Below, piece by piece: positions 24,223 through 32,268 of a stretch of DNA of 41,318 nt (position 1 is its first letter; each line of letters begins with the position of its first letter). Below the pieces are notes generated by a model. It made no database searches. It saw nothing but the letters and a program-made list of their open reading frames with translations, and was not told the origin of the DNA. The position numbers and the translations under genes are program-made. The DNA comes from an uncultured Ruminococcus sp. GTDB taxonomy: Bacteria; Bacillota; Clostridia; Lachnospirales; Lachnospiraceae. Where the stretch lies: NCBI GenBank assembly GCA_900553885.1, contig USFD01000021.1, positions 1-41,318 on the forward strand. Reading direction: 5' to 3'.

Positions 24223-26622
24223 ATGTCAGAGAACAATGTTGTTGAACAGCAGCCGATCACTGAAGACTATCTGAAAAAGATGGATGCGTACTGGCGTGCT
24301 ACAAACTATCTCGGCGCAGCTCAGTTATACCTTCTGGATAACCCGCTTCTGCGCGAGCCGCTGACAATGGATCATGTTAAAAAGAAAATCGTAGGACACT
24401 GGGGAACTGTACCGGGACAGAACTTTGTTTATGTTCACCTGAACAGAGTAATCAAAAAATACGATCAGGATATGATCCTTATTTCCGGACCGGGACACGG
24501 CGGAAACTTCTTCGTAGGAAACACATACCTTGAGGGTACATACAGTGAAGTATATCCGAATATCGGCGAGGATATGGACGGCCTGAAGAAACTGTGCAAG
24601 CAGTTCTCATTCCCGGGCGGTATTTCCAGCCACGTTGCTCCGGAGACACCGGGATCCATCAACGAGGGTGGTGAGCTCGGATACTCACTGGCTCACTCAT
24701 TTGGTGCAGTATTTGACAACCCGGACCTGATTGCAGCATGTATCGTCGGAGACGGCGAGGCTGAGACAGGACCGCTTGCTACATCATGGCAGTGCAACAA
24801 ATTCCTGAACCCGAAGACAGACGGAGCTGTTCTTCCGATCCTTCACATGAACGGATACAAGATCAGCAACCCGACTGTACTGGCTCGTATTTCTCATGAG
24901 GAACTGGAGCACTTCTTCGACGGATGCGGATGGAAACCGTATTTCGTAGAGGTAGAGGACGACGGAAGCGACCACATGGCTATGCACAGAAAGATGGCTG
25001 AGGCTCTTGACAAAGCTATGGATGACATCAAGGCAATCCAGAAGAATGCAAGAGAGAATGACGACACAACAAGACCGAAGTGGCCGATGATCGTGCTTCG
25101 CACACCGAAGGGATGGACAGGCCCGAAGGTAGTTGACGGATCTCAGATCGAAGATTCCTTCCGTGCACATCAGGTACCGATCATGATGGACAAGCCGGAG
25201 CACCTTCAGATCCTGAAAGACTGGCTTGAGAGCTATCATCCGGAAGAGCTGTTTGATGAGAACGGCAGACTGATTCCGGAACTCAAAGAGCTTGCTCCGA
25301 AGGGAGACAGAAGAATCGGTTCCAACCCGCACGCAAACGGCGGTAAGCTTCTCCGTGACCTGAGACTTCCGGACTTCCGCGATTACGCAGTTGACGTACC
25401 GGCTCCGGGCGCAGTTGAGGCTCAGGATATGATCGAGCTTGGCGGATTCGTAAGAGATATCTTCAAACTGAACGAGAAAGAAAGAAACTTCCGTATCTTC
25501 GGACCGGATGAGACAATGTCCAACCGTCTCGGAAAAGTATTCGAAGTTACAAACCGTGACTGGAACGGTGAGAAATATGACACAGATGAATTCCTTGCAG
25601 CTGACGGACGTGTTATGGACTCCATGCTCAGCGAGCATATGTGCGAGGGATGGCTGGAAGGATATCTGCTGACAGGACGTCACGGATTCTTCGCAAGCTA
25701 CGAAGCATTCATCCGTGTAGTAGATTCCATGTGCGCTCAGCACGCAAAATGGCTGAAGGTCTGCAACCAGCTGCCGTGGAGACAGTCTATTGCATCCCTG
25801 AACCTGATCCTGTCATCTAACGTATGGCAGCAGGACCACAACGGATTTACACATCAGGATCCCGGATTCCTGGATCACATTGCCAATAAGAAGGCAGACG
25901 TAGTACGTCTCTACCTTCCGCCGGATGCAAACTGTCTGCTGTCCTGCTTCGATCACTGTATCCGAAGCAGAGATTATGTAAACGTAATCGTAGCTTCCAA
26001 GCATCCGAGACAGCAGTGGCTGACAATGGAGCAGGCTGTTAAACACTGTACACAGGGTATCGGTATCTGGAACTGGGCAAGCAACGATCAGGGACAGGAG
26101 CCTGACATCGTAATGGCATGCTGCGGTGACACACCGACACTTGAGACTCTTGCAGCTGTAACAATCCTGCGTGATGCACTTCCGGAACTGAAGATCCGCG
26201 TTATCAACGTAGTTGACCTTATGAAACTGGAAGAGCATACAAAACATCCGCATGGTCTGACAGACGCAGAGTACAACGCTCTGTTTACAACAGACAAGCC
26301 GATTATCTTCGCATTCCACGGCTATCATACTCTGATTCACGAGCTGACATACAGACGTGCAAACAAGAACATCAGAGTATACGGATACAAGGAAGAAGGA
26401 ACAATCACAACACCGTTCGATATGCGTGTTCAGAATGAGATTGACAGATTCAACCTTGTAAAGAATGCTATTAAGGCACTGCCGCAGCTCGGAAACCGCG
26501 GTTCTTACCTGATTCAGCAGATGAACGACAAGCTGGTTGAGCACAAGCAGTACATCCACGAGTACGGTATTGATATGCCGGAGATCAGAGACTGGAAATG
26601 GCATTTACCGGAAGACAAATAA
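24223..26622 (+). CDS. xfp: Xylulose-5-phosphate/fructose-6-phosphate phosphoketolase
   Basis: A 799-residue thiamine diphosphate enzyme, full length. It splits xylulose 5-phosphate or fructose 6-phosphate with phosphate to acetyl phosphate plus glyceraldehyde 3-phosphate or erythrose 4-phosphate. Diagnostic segments: SGPGHGGNFFVGNTYLEGTY, then FSFPGGISSHVAPETPGSIN, IVGDGEAETGPLATSWQCNK (ThDP/Mg binding), LGKVFEVTNRDW and NVWQQDHNGFTHQDPGFLDH. AAGGAGG precedes the ATG. Codon choice is strikingly uniform, as in highly expressed genes. Erythrose 4-phosphate from this enzyme feeds DAHP synthase, encoded 4 kb upstream. The convergent AraC gene ends only 13 bases downstream. Confidence 0.95.
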   Translation: MSENNVVEQQPITEDYLKKMDAYWRATNYLGAAQLYLLDNPLLREPLTMDHVKKKIVGHWGTVPGQNFVYVHLNRVIKKYDQDMILISGPGHGGNFFVGNTYLEGTYSEVYPNIGEDMDGLKKLCKQFSFPGGISSHVAPETPGSINEGGELGYSLAHSFGAVFDNPDLIAACIVGDGEAETGPLATSWQCNKFLNPKTDGAVLPILHMNGYKISNPTVLARISHEELEHFFDGCGWKPYFVEVEDDGSDHMAMHRKMAEALDKAMDDIKAIQKNARENDDTTRPKWPMIVLRTPKGWTGPKVVDGSQIEDSFRAHQVPIMMDKPEHLQILKDWLESYHPEELFDENGRLIPELKELAPKGDRRIGSNPHANGGKLLRDLRLPDFRDYAVDVPAPGAVEAQDMIELGGFVRDIFKLNEKERNFRIFGPDETMSNRLGKVFEVTNRDWNGEKYDTDEFLAADGRVMDSMLSEHMCEGWLEGYLLTGRHGFFASYEAFIRVVDSMCAQHAKWLKVCNQLPWRQSIASLNLILSSNVWQQDHNGFTHQDPGFLDHIANKKADVVRLYLPPDANCLLSCFDHCIRSRDYVNVIVASKHPRQQWLTMEQAVKHCTQGIGIWNWASNDQGQEPDIVMACCGDTPTLETLAAVTILRDALPELKIRVINVVDLMKLEEHTKHPHGLTDAEYNALFTTDKPIIFAFHGYHTLIHELTYRRANKNIRVYGYKEEGTITTPFDMRVQNEIDRFNLVKNAIKALPQLGNRGSYLIQQMNDKLVEHKQYIHEYGIDMPEIRDWKWHLPEDK

Positions 26623-26635
26623 GAAAAAATTAATA

Positions 26636-27688
26636 CTATTTTTTCATCTTTCTGCGGAACTGTGCCGGCGTAAGCCGGTACCGTTCCGCAAATATTTTAT
26701 AGAAATATCCTTTGTTGTGATAGCCGATTTCACGGGCGATTTCTTCTACAGAAATACTGGTTTCCCTCAGAAGCGTTTCGGCGCGTTCAAGCCGGAGCGA
26801 CTGAAGGTATTCTGTATATGTCATACCCGTATAATTTTTCAGCAGACGATTAAAATAATCATCCTGGAAATGAAATCTTTCAGACAGCATACGTATGGAG
26901 ATGTCCTGAAGATGTTCTCCTATAAATGCTGAGATTTCTTCCAGAAGAATCCAGTTCATTTCTTTTTTCACTTTTTTCGACAGCGAAAATTCATAGTTGG
27001 TGCTGAGAAGGCCAAACAGGCGCATGAGAAGTCCTTTGCAGATCAGCGGGGAGGCTGCGTCGTTGCGGGACAGTTCGGCCAGAAGCGCCAGAAAAGTCTC
27101 TTCCATCAGAGGATCAGCGTCTGAGCGGAGGCGGAAATGCAGATACTGCTGTACGTTTTTCTGCTTCAGAAGGGCGGTGTTCAGAAATCCCGCCATGCCT
27201 TCGGCACCGGTGCTGTTTTTCGTAATATCGTCAAAAATATCCGGTGTGATTCCGAGGAAGAGGATTGTGGCCGATGTGCCGTCCAGAATTTCCTGATGCA
27301 GACAGTTCCGGTCGATCAGGCACAGTTCACCTTTGGAAAAAGTAAACTCGCTGTCCAGAATTTTCTGGCGGTATTCCCCGTCTATGATGTAGAAAAGTTC
27401 CAGATATTCATGGGAATGCATCTGTGTTCTGGTAGTGGGCGTATAATGCCCTTCAAATGTAAAAGGCTTTTCTCTTGGAAGAAGGGTTGCAGACAGAGTG
27501 TCCCCGTCGTGCAGATTCCAGAGAAGGGCGAAAAGGTTTTCGCTATCCCTGCGGGGCCAGGGCTTTTTCTCTTCTGCGCAGGAAGAATATTCCGGTAACA
27601 GGATCCGGAAACGGTTGAGAATGTCCGGAAGATTTTTTGTATTGCCTGACGCATAAATCAGATCATTGGCATAATTGAGTAAGTTCAT
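26636..27688 (-). CDS. AraC-family transcriptional regulator with cupin domain
   Basis: A 350-residue protein. AGGAGGT 7 bases upstream fixes ATG 27688. The N-terminal half has a cupin sensor (TQMHSHEYLELFYIIDGEYR, then GELCLIDRNCLHQEIL). The C-terminal ~100 residues have the two AraC helix-turn-helix motifs (ISIRMLSERFHFQDDYFNRL and ISVEEIAREIGYHNKGYFYK), ending RYRLTPAQFRRKMKK. It is convergent with xfp and divergent from shikimate dehydrogenase, with about 280 bases between their starts. It likely regulates one of these in response to a small sugar-like or phenolic ligand; which one is not shown. Confidence 0.88.
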   Translation of the reverse strand: MNLLNYANDLIYASGNTKNLPDILNRFRILLPEYSSCAEEKKPWPRRDSENLFALLWNLHDGDTLSATLLPREKPFTFEGHYTPTTRTQMHSHEYLELFYIIDGEYRQKILDSEFTFSKGELCLIDRNCLHQEILDGTSATILFLGITPDIFDDITKNSTGAEGMAGFLNTALLKQKNVQQYLHFRLRSDADPLMEETFLALLAELSRNDAASPLICKGLLMRLFGLLSTNYEFSLSKKVKKEMNWILLEEISAFIGEHLQDISIRMLSERFHFQDDYFNRLLKNYTGMTYTEYLQSLRLERAETLLRETSISVEEIAREIGYHNKGYFYKIFAERYRLTPAQFRRKMKK

Positions 27689-27795
27689 GTAAAGACCTCC
27701 TGAAGCAGACGCGCCGGTTTTGTACATCTGTTCTGCGGATGTTTCCGGCGGATGTTTTACATGAGTATAGCATAAAAGGAAAAAAGATTCGACTT

Positions 27796-27854
27796 AACAC
27801 ATTAAAATTTTTATGCGTTAAAGTGTTGGAGTCTCAGGTTGAATGTGTTATACT
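27796..27854 (+). promoter_or_regulatory. Promoter of shikimate dehydrogenase with overlapping inverted repeat
   Basis: TTGGAG (27826-27831) and TATACT (27849-27854) are spaced 17 bases. AACACATTAA (27796-27805) and TTAAAGTGTT (27818-27827) form a 10-bp inverted repeat with one mismatch, and the right arm touches the -35. A regulator bound there could block or recruit polymerase. The leader is about 115 bases long. Confidence 0.5.
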
Positions 27855-27970
27855 GAATCCAGGTCAGCGAAGCGGATCTCTGATGTCTGTTTTCGCTGTA
27901 TTTCTATCAGAAAAATCATGACTCCTGTCCCGGGGGCAGAGAGCGGTAAATATCAGGAGGAAGAATCATT

Positions 27971-28846
27971 ATGGAAAGAAGAATTGACGGACATACAAAA
28001 TTATATGCACTGATCGGATCGCCGGTAGGCCATTCCGGTTCTCCTGCAATGTACAACTACAGTTTTGAAAAACTTGGCATAAACAGCGCTTATCTGGCAT
28101 TTGACGTACCGCTGGAGAAGACAAAGGATGCGCTGGATGCATTCCGTACATTTCATGCAGGCGGATTTAATGTGACAATGCCGTGCAAGACAGCGGTTGC
28201 TCAGCTGGTTGACCGCCTTTCTCCTGCAGCGGAGCTGGTGGGCGCCTGCAACACGGTCGTGATTGAGGACGACGGAACAATGACCGGGCATATGACAGAC
28301 GGCACCGGTTTTGTGAGAAATCTTCTGGAACACGGGGTAGATATAAAAGGTAAGAAAATCGTTCTGCTCGGCACAGGCGGAGCGGCAACAGCAATTGCTG
28401 TCCAGGCAGCTCTGGACGGAGCGGCAGAGATTGCCATCTTCAACCGGAAAGATGAATTTTACGCAAATGGCGAGAAGACGGTGGAAAAGATCCGGAAAGC
28501 GGTACCGTCCATCGGAAAAGTGTGGATCGAAGATCTGGATAACGAGGAAGTGCTGACCCGTGTAATCGGTGAAAGCGATATTCTTGTCAATGCTACAAGA
28601 GCAGGTATGAGTCCTCTGGAGAACGTAATGCCGGTTCCGGAAAAAGTTCTCCGTCCGGAACTCGCAGTGGCGGATGTTGTGTATAATCCGAAGGAAACGC
28701 TTCTGGTCCGCAAGGCAAAAGAAGCGGGATGCAAAGCAGCAGTAGGCGGAAGCGGTATGCTGCTCTGGCAGGGAGTCGCTGCATTTGAACTGTTTACAGG
28801 CCAGGAAATGCCGGTAGAGGAAGTAAAAGAAAAATTTTTCCAGTAG
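27971..28846 (+). CDS. aroE: Shikimate dehydrogenase
   Basis: A 291-residue protein that reduces 3-dehydroshikimate to shikimate with NADPH (or the quinate/shikimate variant with NAD). The substrate loop has LIGSPVGHSGSPAMYNYSF, the catalytic Lys is in FNVTMPCKTAV, the Asp in GHMTDGTGFVRNL, the nucleotide-binding site is LLGTGGAATAIAVQAA, and the C-terminal GGSGMLLWQGVAAFELFTG is typical. CAGGAGGAAG precedes the ATG. It stands alone, with its own promoter and a strong terminator. Quinate dehydrogenase (YdiB-like) cannot be excluded from sequence alone. Confidence 0.9.
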   Translation: MERRIDGHTKLYALIGSPVGHSGSPAMYNYSFEKLGINSAYLAFDVPLEKTKDALDAFRTFHAGGFNVTMPCKTAVAQLVDRLSPAAELVGACNTVVIEDDGTMTGHMTDGTGFVRNLLEHGVDIKGKKIVLLGTGGAATAIAVQAALDGAAEIAIFNRKDEFYANGEKTVEKIRKAVPSIGKVWIEDLDNEEVLTRVIGESDILVNATRAGMSPLENVMPVPEKVLRPELAVADVVYNPKETLLVRKAKEAGCKAAVGGSGMLLWQGVAAFELFTGQEMPVEEVKEKFFQ

Positions 28847-28860
28847 AAGGTGAAATTATC

Positions 28861-28907
28861 AGAAAACTCAGCTGAAAGGGGTACGTCCCCTTTCAGCTGA
28901 GTTTTCT
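28861..28907. terminator. Strong bidirectional terminator
   Basis: Perfect 21-bp inverted repeat: arm 28861-28881 begins AGAAAACTCAGC, and arm 28887-28907 is its exact complement ending GCTGAGTTTTCT, with a 5-base TACGT loop. T-rich tails exist on both strands. It lies between the convergent shikimate dehydrogenase and HAD phosphatase genes. Confidence 0.9.
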
Positions 28908-28933
28908 ATTTTGTATATATTTTTGAAATTGTT

Positions 28934-29746
28934 TTAATCACGCATAAACAAATTGATGACGTGAAGGATTCCGTCTTCATCATTGGTGCGGGTTACGAAG
29001 TCGGCGGAGTCCTTTACTGTTGGCTGTGCGTTCCCCATGGCTACGCCCAGACCGGCGTATTCGATCATGGATACGTCGTTATAGCCGTCCCCGCAGCAGA
29101 TCATCTCATCTGCAGTCATGCCCAGGCTGTTGAGCATTTTCTGAAGAGAGGTGGCTTTGTCAATATTCTGGGGCATGATCTCCAGAAAGAAGGGCTCGGA
29201 GCGGTAAATGCTCAGGAGACCGTGGTACTTTTCTTTCAGCCGGGGCATCACTGCTTCCAGGACGTCCGGCTCGCCGGGCAGGAGCAGCTTGTTTACCGCC
29301 GGCGGAAGAACAGAAGGAAAATCTTCTGCTGTAATGACCTCCATATTGTTGATGCGGGACTCCAGAAGTGTATACCGGCCGGGTTTTTTGGCAGAGAAAA
29401 TTTCGGTATCACTGTAGGAAATGATATTTACGCCTTCCTGGTCCCGGACATATTCATAGATGGGACGTATAACTTCCGGCGGCACGGTTTTATTGTAGAT
29501 CAGCCTGCCGGTGGAACACTGGGTGATTCTGGCTCCGTTAAAGGAGAGCATATAGCCGCCGTATTTTTTCAGATCCAGCTTTTCCGCCAGGGGAACAACC
29601 CCGTTGATGGGACGGCCGCTGGCCAGGACAACGATCCGCCCTTCCTGCTGGATTTCTATGAGCGCATTTCTGGTAGGCTCTGTGATTTCTTTCTTTGAAT
29701 TCGTCAGCGTGCCGTCAAGATCCAGCACCAGTACTTTGTATTTCAT
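28934..29746 (-). CDS. Cof-type HAD-superfamily hydrolase
   Basis: A 270-residue type IIB HAD phosphatase. Motif I is VLDLDGTLTNSKKEI with the Asp nucleophile, motif II is VVLASGRPINGVVPLAEKL, and the C-terminal motif IV is ICCGDGYNDVSMIEYAGLG followed by VAMGNAQPTVKDSADFVT. Such enzymes dephosphorylate sugar phosphates or flavin precursors in the cytosol; the substrate is not predictable. Its ATG overlaps the MurF stop by 4 bases, so it is the last gene of the leftward operon. Confidence 0.9.
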   Translation of the reverse strand: MKYKVLVLDLDGTLTNSKKEITEPTRNALIEIQQEGRIVVLASGRPINGVVPLAEKLDLKKYGGYMLSFNGARITQCSTGRLIYNKTVPPEVIRPIYEYVRDQEGVNIISYSDTEIFSAKKPGRYTLLESRINNMEVITAEDFPSVLPPAVNKLLLPGEPDVLEAVMPRLKEKYHGLLSIYRSEPFFLEIMPQNIDKATSLQKMLNSLGMTADEMICCGDGYNDVSMIEYAGLGVAMGNAQPTVKDSADFVTRTNDEDGILHVINLFMRD

Positions 29747-31128
29747 GACTGTGTTTCCTCTTTGCGGAGACGTTCTACGATCTCGGGAAACTCCATTCCG
29801 TGGGATGCTTTTACAAGAATGGTATCGCCGGTCTGCAGAATCTGATCCATTTTCCGGAAAAAGGCATCCTTGGACGGGAAATGATAAACGCTCATGCCGC
29901 CGGAAGCGTTTTCTTTGGCGCCCCGGGCAGTCTCGGAAGAGAGCGCGCCGATGCAGACGAGAACATCGATGTTCTGTTCGGCGGCGTACCTTCCCGTCTC
30001 ATAGTGCAGTTCTTTTTCCTCCGGCCCAAGTTCAAACATGTCGCCGAGAATGGCTACAGTTCTTGTGTCAGAGCGGGAAAGAACGGACAGAGATGACTTC
30101 ATGGAAGCGGGATTAGCGTTGTAGCAGTCATCTATAATCGAATATTTTTCTGTACGGATCAGATTGTTGCGCCCTGCGATAGGAACCAGTGATTCGATTC
30201 CACGGATCATTTCTTCTTCTGTAAGTCCCATGGCACTGCCTACGGCGATTCCTGCCAGAGCATTGTAAACCATATGATCTCCGGGAATGGAAATGTGAGC
30301 CCGGAAACGAAGCGACGGAGTAACAAAGAGAGCGTCGGTGCCTTCCATACCCCGGTCGGTGATTGATTCCGCGTGGAACGGACAGGAGGTATCCAGCCCG
30401 AAATAGACCGGTTTCAGCCCGTTGGATGGGCGGAAGGAGCGGAGTTTATCATCATCTCCGTTGAGGATAATCGTGCCCTCCGGATTCATGTAGTCAAACA
30501 TTTCCGTTTTTGCCTTTAATATGCCGTCGCGGGATCCCAGATTTTCCAGGTGGGCAAATCCGATATTGGTAATCACACAGATATCCGGCCGTGCGATTTT
30601 TGCAAGCCGTGTCATTTCTCCGAAATCACTGATCCCCATTTCAAGGACAGCCACCTGGTGTTCTTCCCGGATGTTGAATACCGTCAGCGGAAGACCGATT
30701 TCGTTGTTAAAGTTGCCTTCTGTTTTCAGCACCCGGTATTTTTGGGAGAGAACAGAAGCAATCATTTCTTTTGTGCTTGTCTTTCCTACACTGCCGGAGA
30801 TGCCTACAACTTTGATATCCAGGCTTCTGCGGTAGTGCTCTGCAATGTCTTTGAGCGCCTGCAGACAGGAAGAAACCTGAATCCAGGGGAAGGAAACATC
30901 TCCCAGATCCTCTTCTGATACCGCGCACAGGGCGCCGTTTTCCATTACCCGGGGAATGAAAGAGTGGCCGTCCACCCGGGCACCCTTCAGAGCAATGAAC
31001 AGACCGTTTTTCTCTACTTTCCGGCTGTCTGTGGCCACATTTTCCACTTCCCGCAGGGCGAGAGCGGGATCTCCGTGGTAAATACCGCTGCAGGCATGGG
31101 CGATTTCATTTAAAGACATATGTTTCAT
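29743..31128 (-). CDS. murF: UDP-N-acetylmuramoyl-tripeptide--D-alanyl-D-alanine ligase
   Basis: A 461-residue Mur ligase with the usual three domains. The ATP loop is VVGISGSVGKTSTKEMIASV, followed by LKTEGNFNNEIGLPLTVFN and the central NIGFAHLENLGSRDGILKAK (SRE-like segment). The C-terminal domain has IDDCYNANPASMKSSLSVL, the MurF hallmark. It adds D-Ala-D-Ala to the UDP-MurNAc tripeptide in the cytosol. It lies 18 bases after Ddl, which supplies the dipeptide, and overlaps the HAD gene. An alternative start nine bases downstream is possible. Confidence 0.95.
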   Translation of the reverse strand: MKHMSLNEIAHACSGIYHGDPALALREVENVATDSRKVEKNGLFIALKGARVDGHSFIPRVMENGALCAVSEEDLGDVSFPWIQVSSCLQALKDIAEHYRRSLDIKVVGISGSVGKTSTKEMIASVLSQKYRVLKTEGNFNNEIGLPLTVFNIREEHQVAVLEMGISDFGEMTRLAKIARPDICVITNIGFAHLENLGSRDGILKAKTEMFDYMNPEGTIILNGDDDKLRSFRPSNGLKPVYFGLDTSCPFHAESITDRGMEGTDALFVTPSLRFRAHISIPGDHMVYNALAGIAVGSAMGLTEEEMIRGIESLVPIAGRNNLIRTEKYSIIDDCYNANPASMKSSLSVLSRSDTRTVAILGDMFELGPEEKELHYETGRYAAEQNIDVLVCIGALSSETARGAKENASGGMSVYHFPSKDAFFRKMDQILQTGDTILVKASHGMEFPEIVERLRKEETQS

Positions 31129-31146
31129 ATCAGAACTGTTCCTTTC

Positions 31147-32202
31147 TTATTGATAGCGGGCTTCCAGAGATTTCTGAATAATCATCTCGCACAGATCGCC
31201 GTACTCGATTCCTATAGCAGCCGCTTCTTTCGGAAGCAGGCTTGCTGCGGTCATGCCGGGCAGCGTGTTCATTTCAAGGCAGTAGAGATTTCCCTTGTCA
31301 TCCAGCAGGAAATCGGCCCGGCTGTATACGTTCAGCTTCAGAGCATGGAAGGCTTTTTCGGTAAGTTCCATCATACGGGCAGCGGTCTCTTCCGGTATAT
31401 CTGCAGGGCAGACTTCCTCTGTGGCGCCGTCCTGATATTTATTGGCGTAGTCAAAGAATCCGGTTTTTGGAATGATCTCAATAGGCGGCAGAGCTTTCCC
31501 GTCAATAATGCCGCAGGCAAATTCCCGGCCGCGGATGTATTCTTCTACAATAACTTCATCTTCGTAGCAGAAAGATTTTTCCAGAGCCTGGTTATATTCT
31601 TCTTCCGTATTAACGATATATACGCCGATGCTGGAGCCGCCGGAGCAGGGCTTTACTACGGCAGGAAGAGTTAAGCCCAGTGAGGAAAGAGAGCGGTCTG
31701 CAGCGGATTTGTAAAGCGCGGCGCCCTTCGGGGTGTCGATGCCGGCCTGGAGAAAGATCTCTTTTGTAAATCCTTTGTCCATGGCCACGGCACAGCCCAG
31801 AGAGTCCGGGCCGGTGTAGCGGATGCCGAGCAGGTCGAAAGTGGCCTGGAGCTTTCCGTTTTCACCTTCGCCTCCGTGGAGACCGAGAAAGGTAATGTCT
31901 GCCATTCGGCACAGTTCGATAACATTGGGCCCGAGGAAACAGTCAGACTGATCCGGGCGGGACGCCTTTACAGCAGCCAGATCCGGCTCACTGGTACCGA
32001 TGTTTCCGGCGATTTCAAGGCCGTGTCCCGGAAGAGTGAAAACATCTTCCAGATGCTCCGGCGGATTTTCCAGTCCCATAAACACATCCAGAAGGAATGC
32101 GTCATGTCCTTTCTCAAGCAGTGTGCGGCATATGCCGGCGGCAGAGACAAGAGAAACGTCGCGTTCTGTGCTCAGGCCGCCTGCTAAAACGATTATTTTC
32201 AT
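31147..32202 (-). CDS. ddl: D-alanine--D-alanine ligase
   Basis: A 351-residue ATP-grasp ligase. The N-terminal VLAGGLSTERDVSLVSAAGI, LHGGEGENGKLQATFDLLGI and YTGPDSLGCAVAMDKGFTK are the Ddl signature. The ATP-binding VKPCSGGSSIGVYIV, VEEYIRGREFACGII and the metal-binding CLEMNTLPGMTAASLLPKEA complete the site. It makes the D-Ala-D-Ala dipeptide used by MurF immediately downstream. AAAGGAG lies 12 bases before the ATG. Nothing points to a D-Ala-D-Lac (resistance) variant; no VanH/X partner is adjacent. Confidence 0.94.
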   Translation of the reverse strand: MKIIVLAGGLSTERDVSLVSAAGICRTLLEKGHDAFLLDVFMGLENPPEHLEDVFTLPGHGLEIAGNIGTSEPDLAAVKASRPDQSDCFLGPNVIELCRMADITFLGLHGGEGENGKLQATFDLLGIRYTGPDSLGCAVAMDKGFTKEIFLQAGIDTPKGAALYKSAADRSLSSLGLTLPAVVKPCSGGSSIGVYIVNTEEEYNQALEKSFCYEDEVIVEEYIRGREFACGIIDGKALPPIEIIPKTGFFDYANKYQDGATEEVCPADIPEETAARMMELTEKAFHALKLNVYSRADFLLDDKGNLYCLEMNTLPGMTAASLLPKEAAAIGIEYGDLCEMIIQKSLEARYQ

Positions 32203-32268
32203 TTTTGTTTTATACTCCTTTGCTAGATTTCCTGTTTCATGTAAATGATCCTTTCCGGGGATCAGCGG

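Noticed and set aside
24784..26604. Two long minus-strand open frames (319 and 263 residues) opposite phosphoketolase.
   Set aside because: They arise from the strong codon bias of the highly expressed sense gene. The peptides are rich in Ser, Cys and Val with no domain and no start signals.
31147..32202. The possibility that the ligase is a glycopeptide-resistance D-Ala-D-Lac type.
   Set aside because: It sits with murF and has no VanH, VanX or VanS/R neighbours; nothing supports a resistance cluster.
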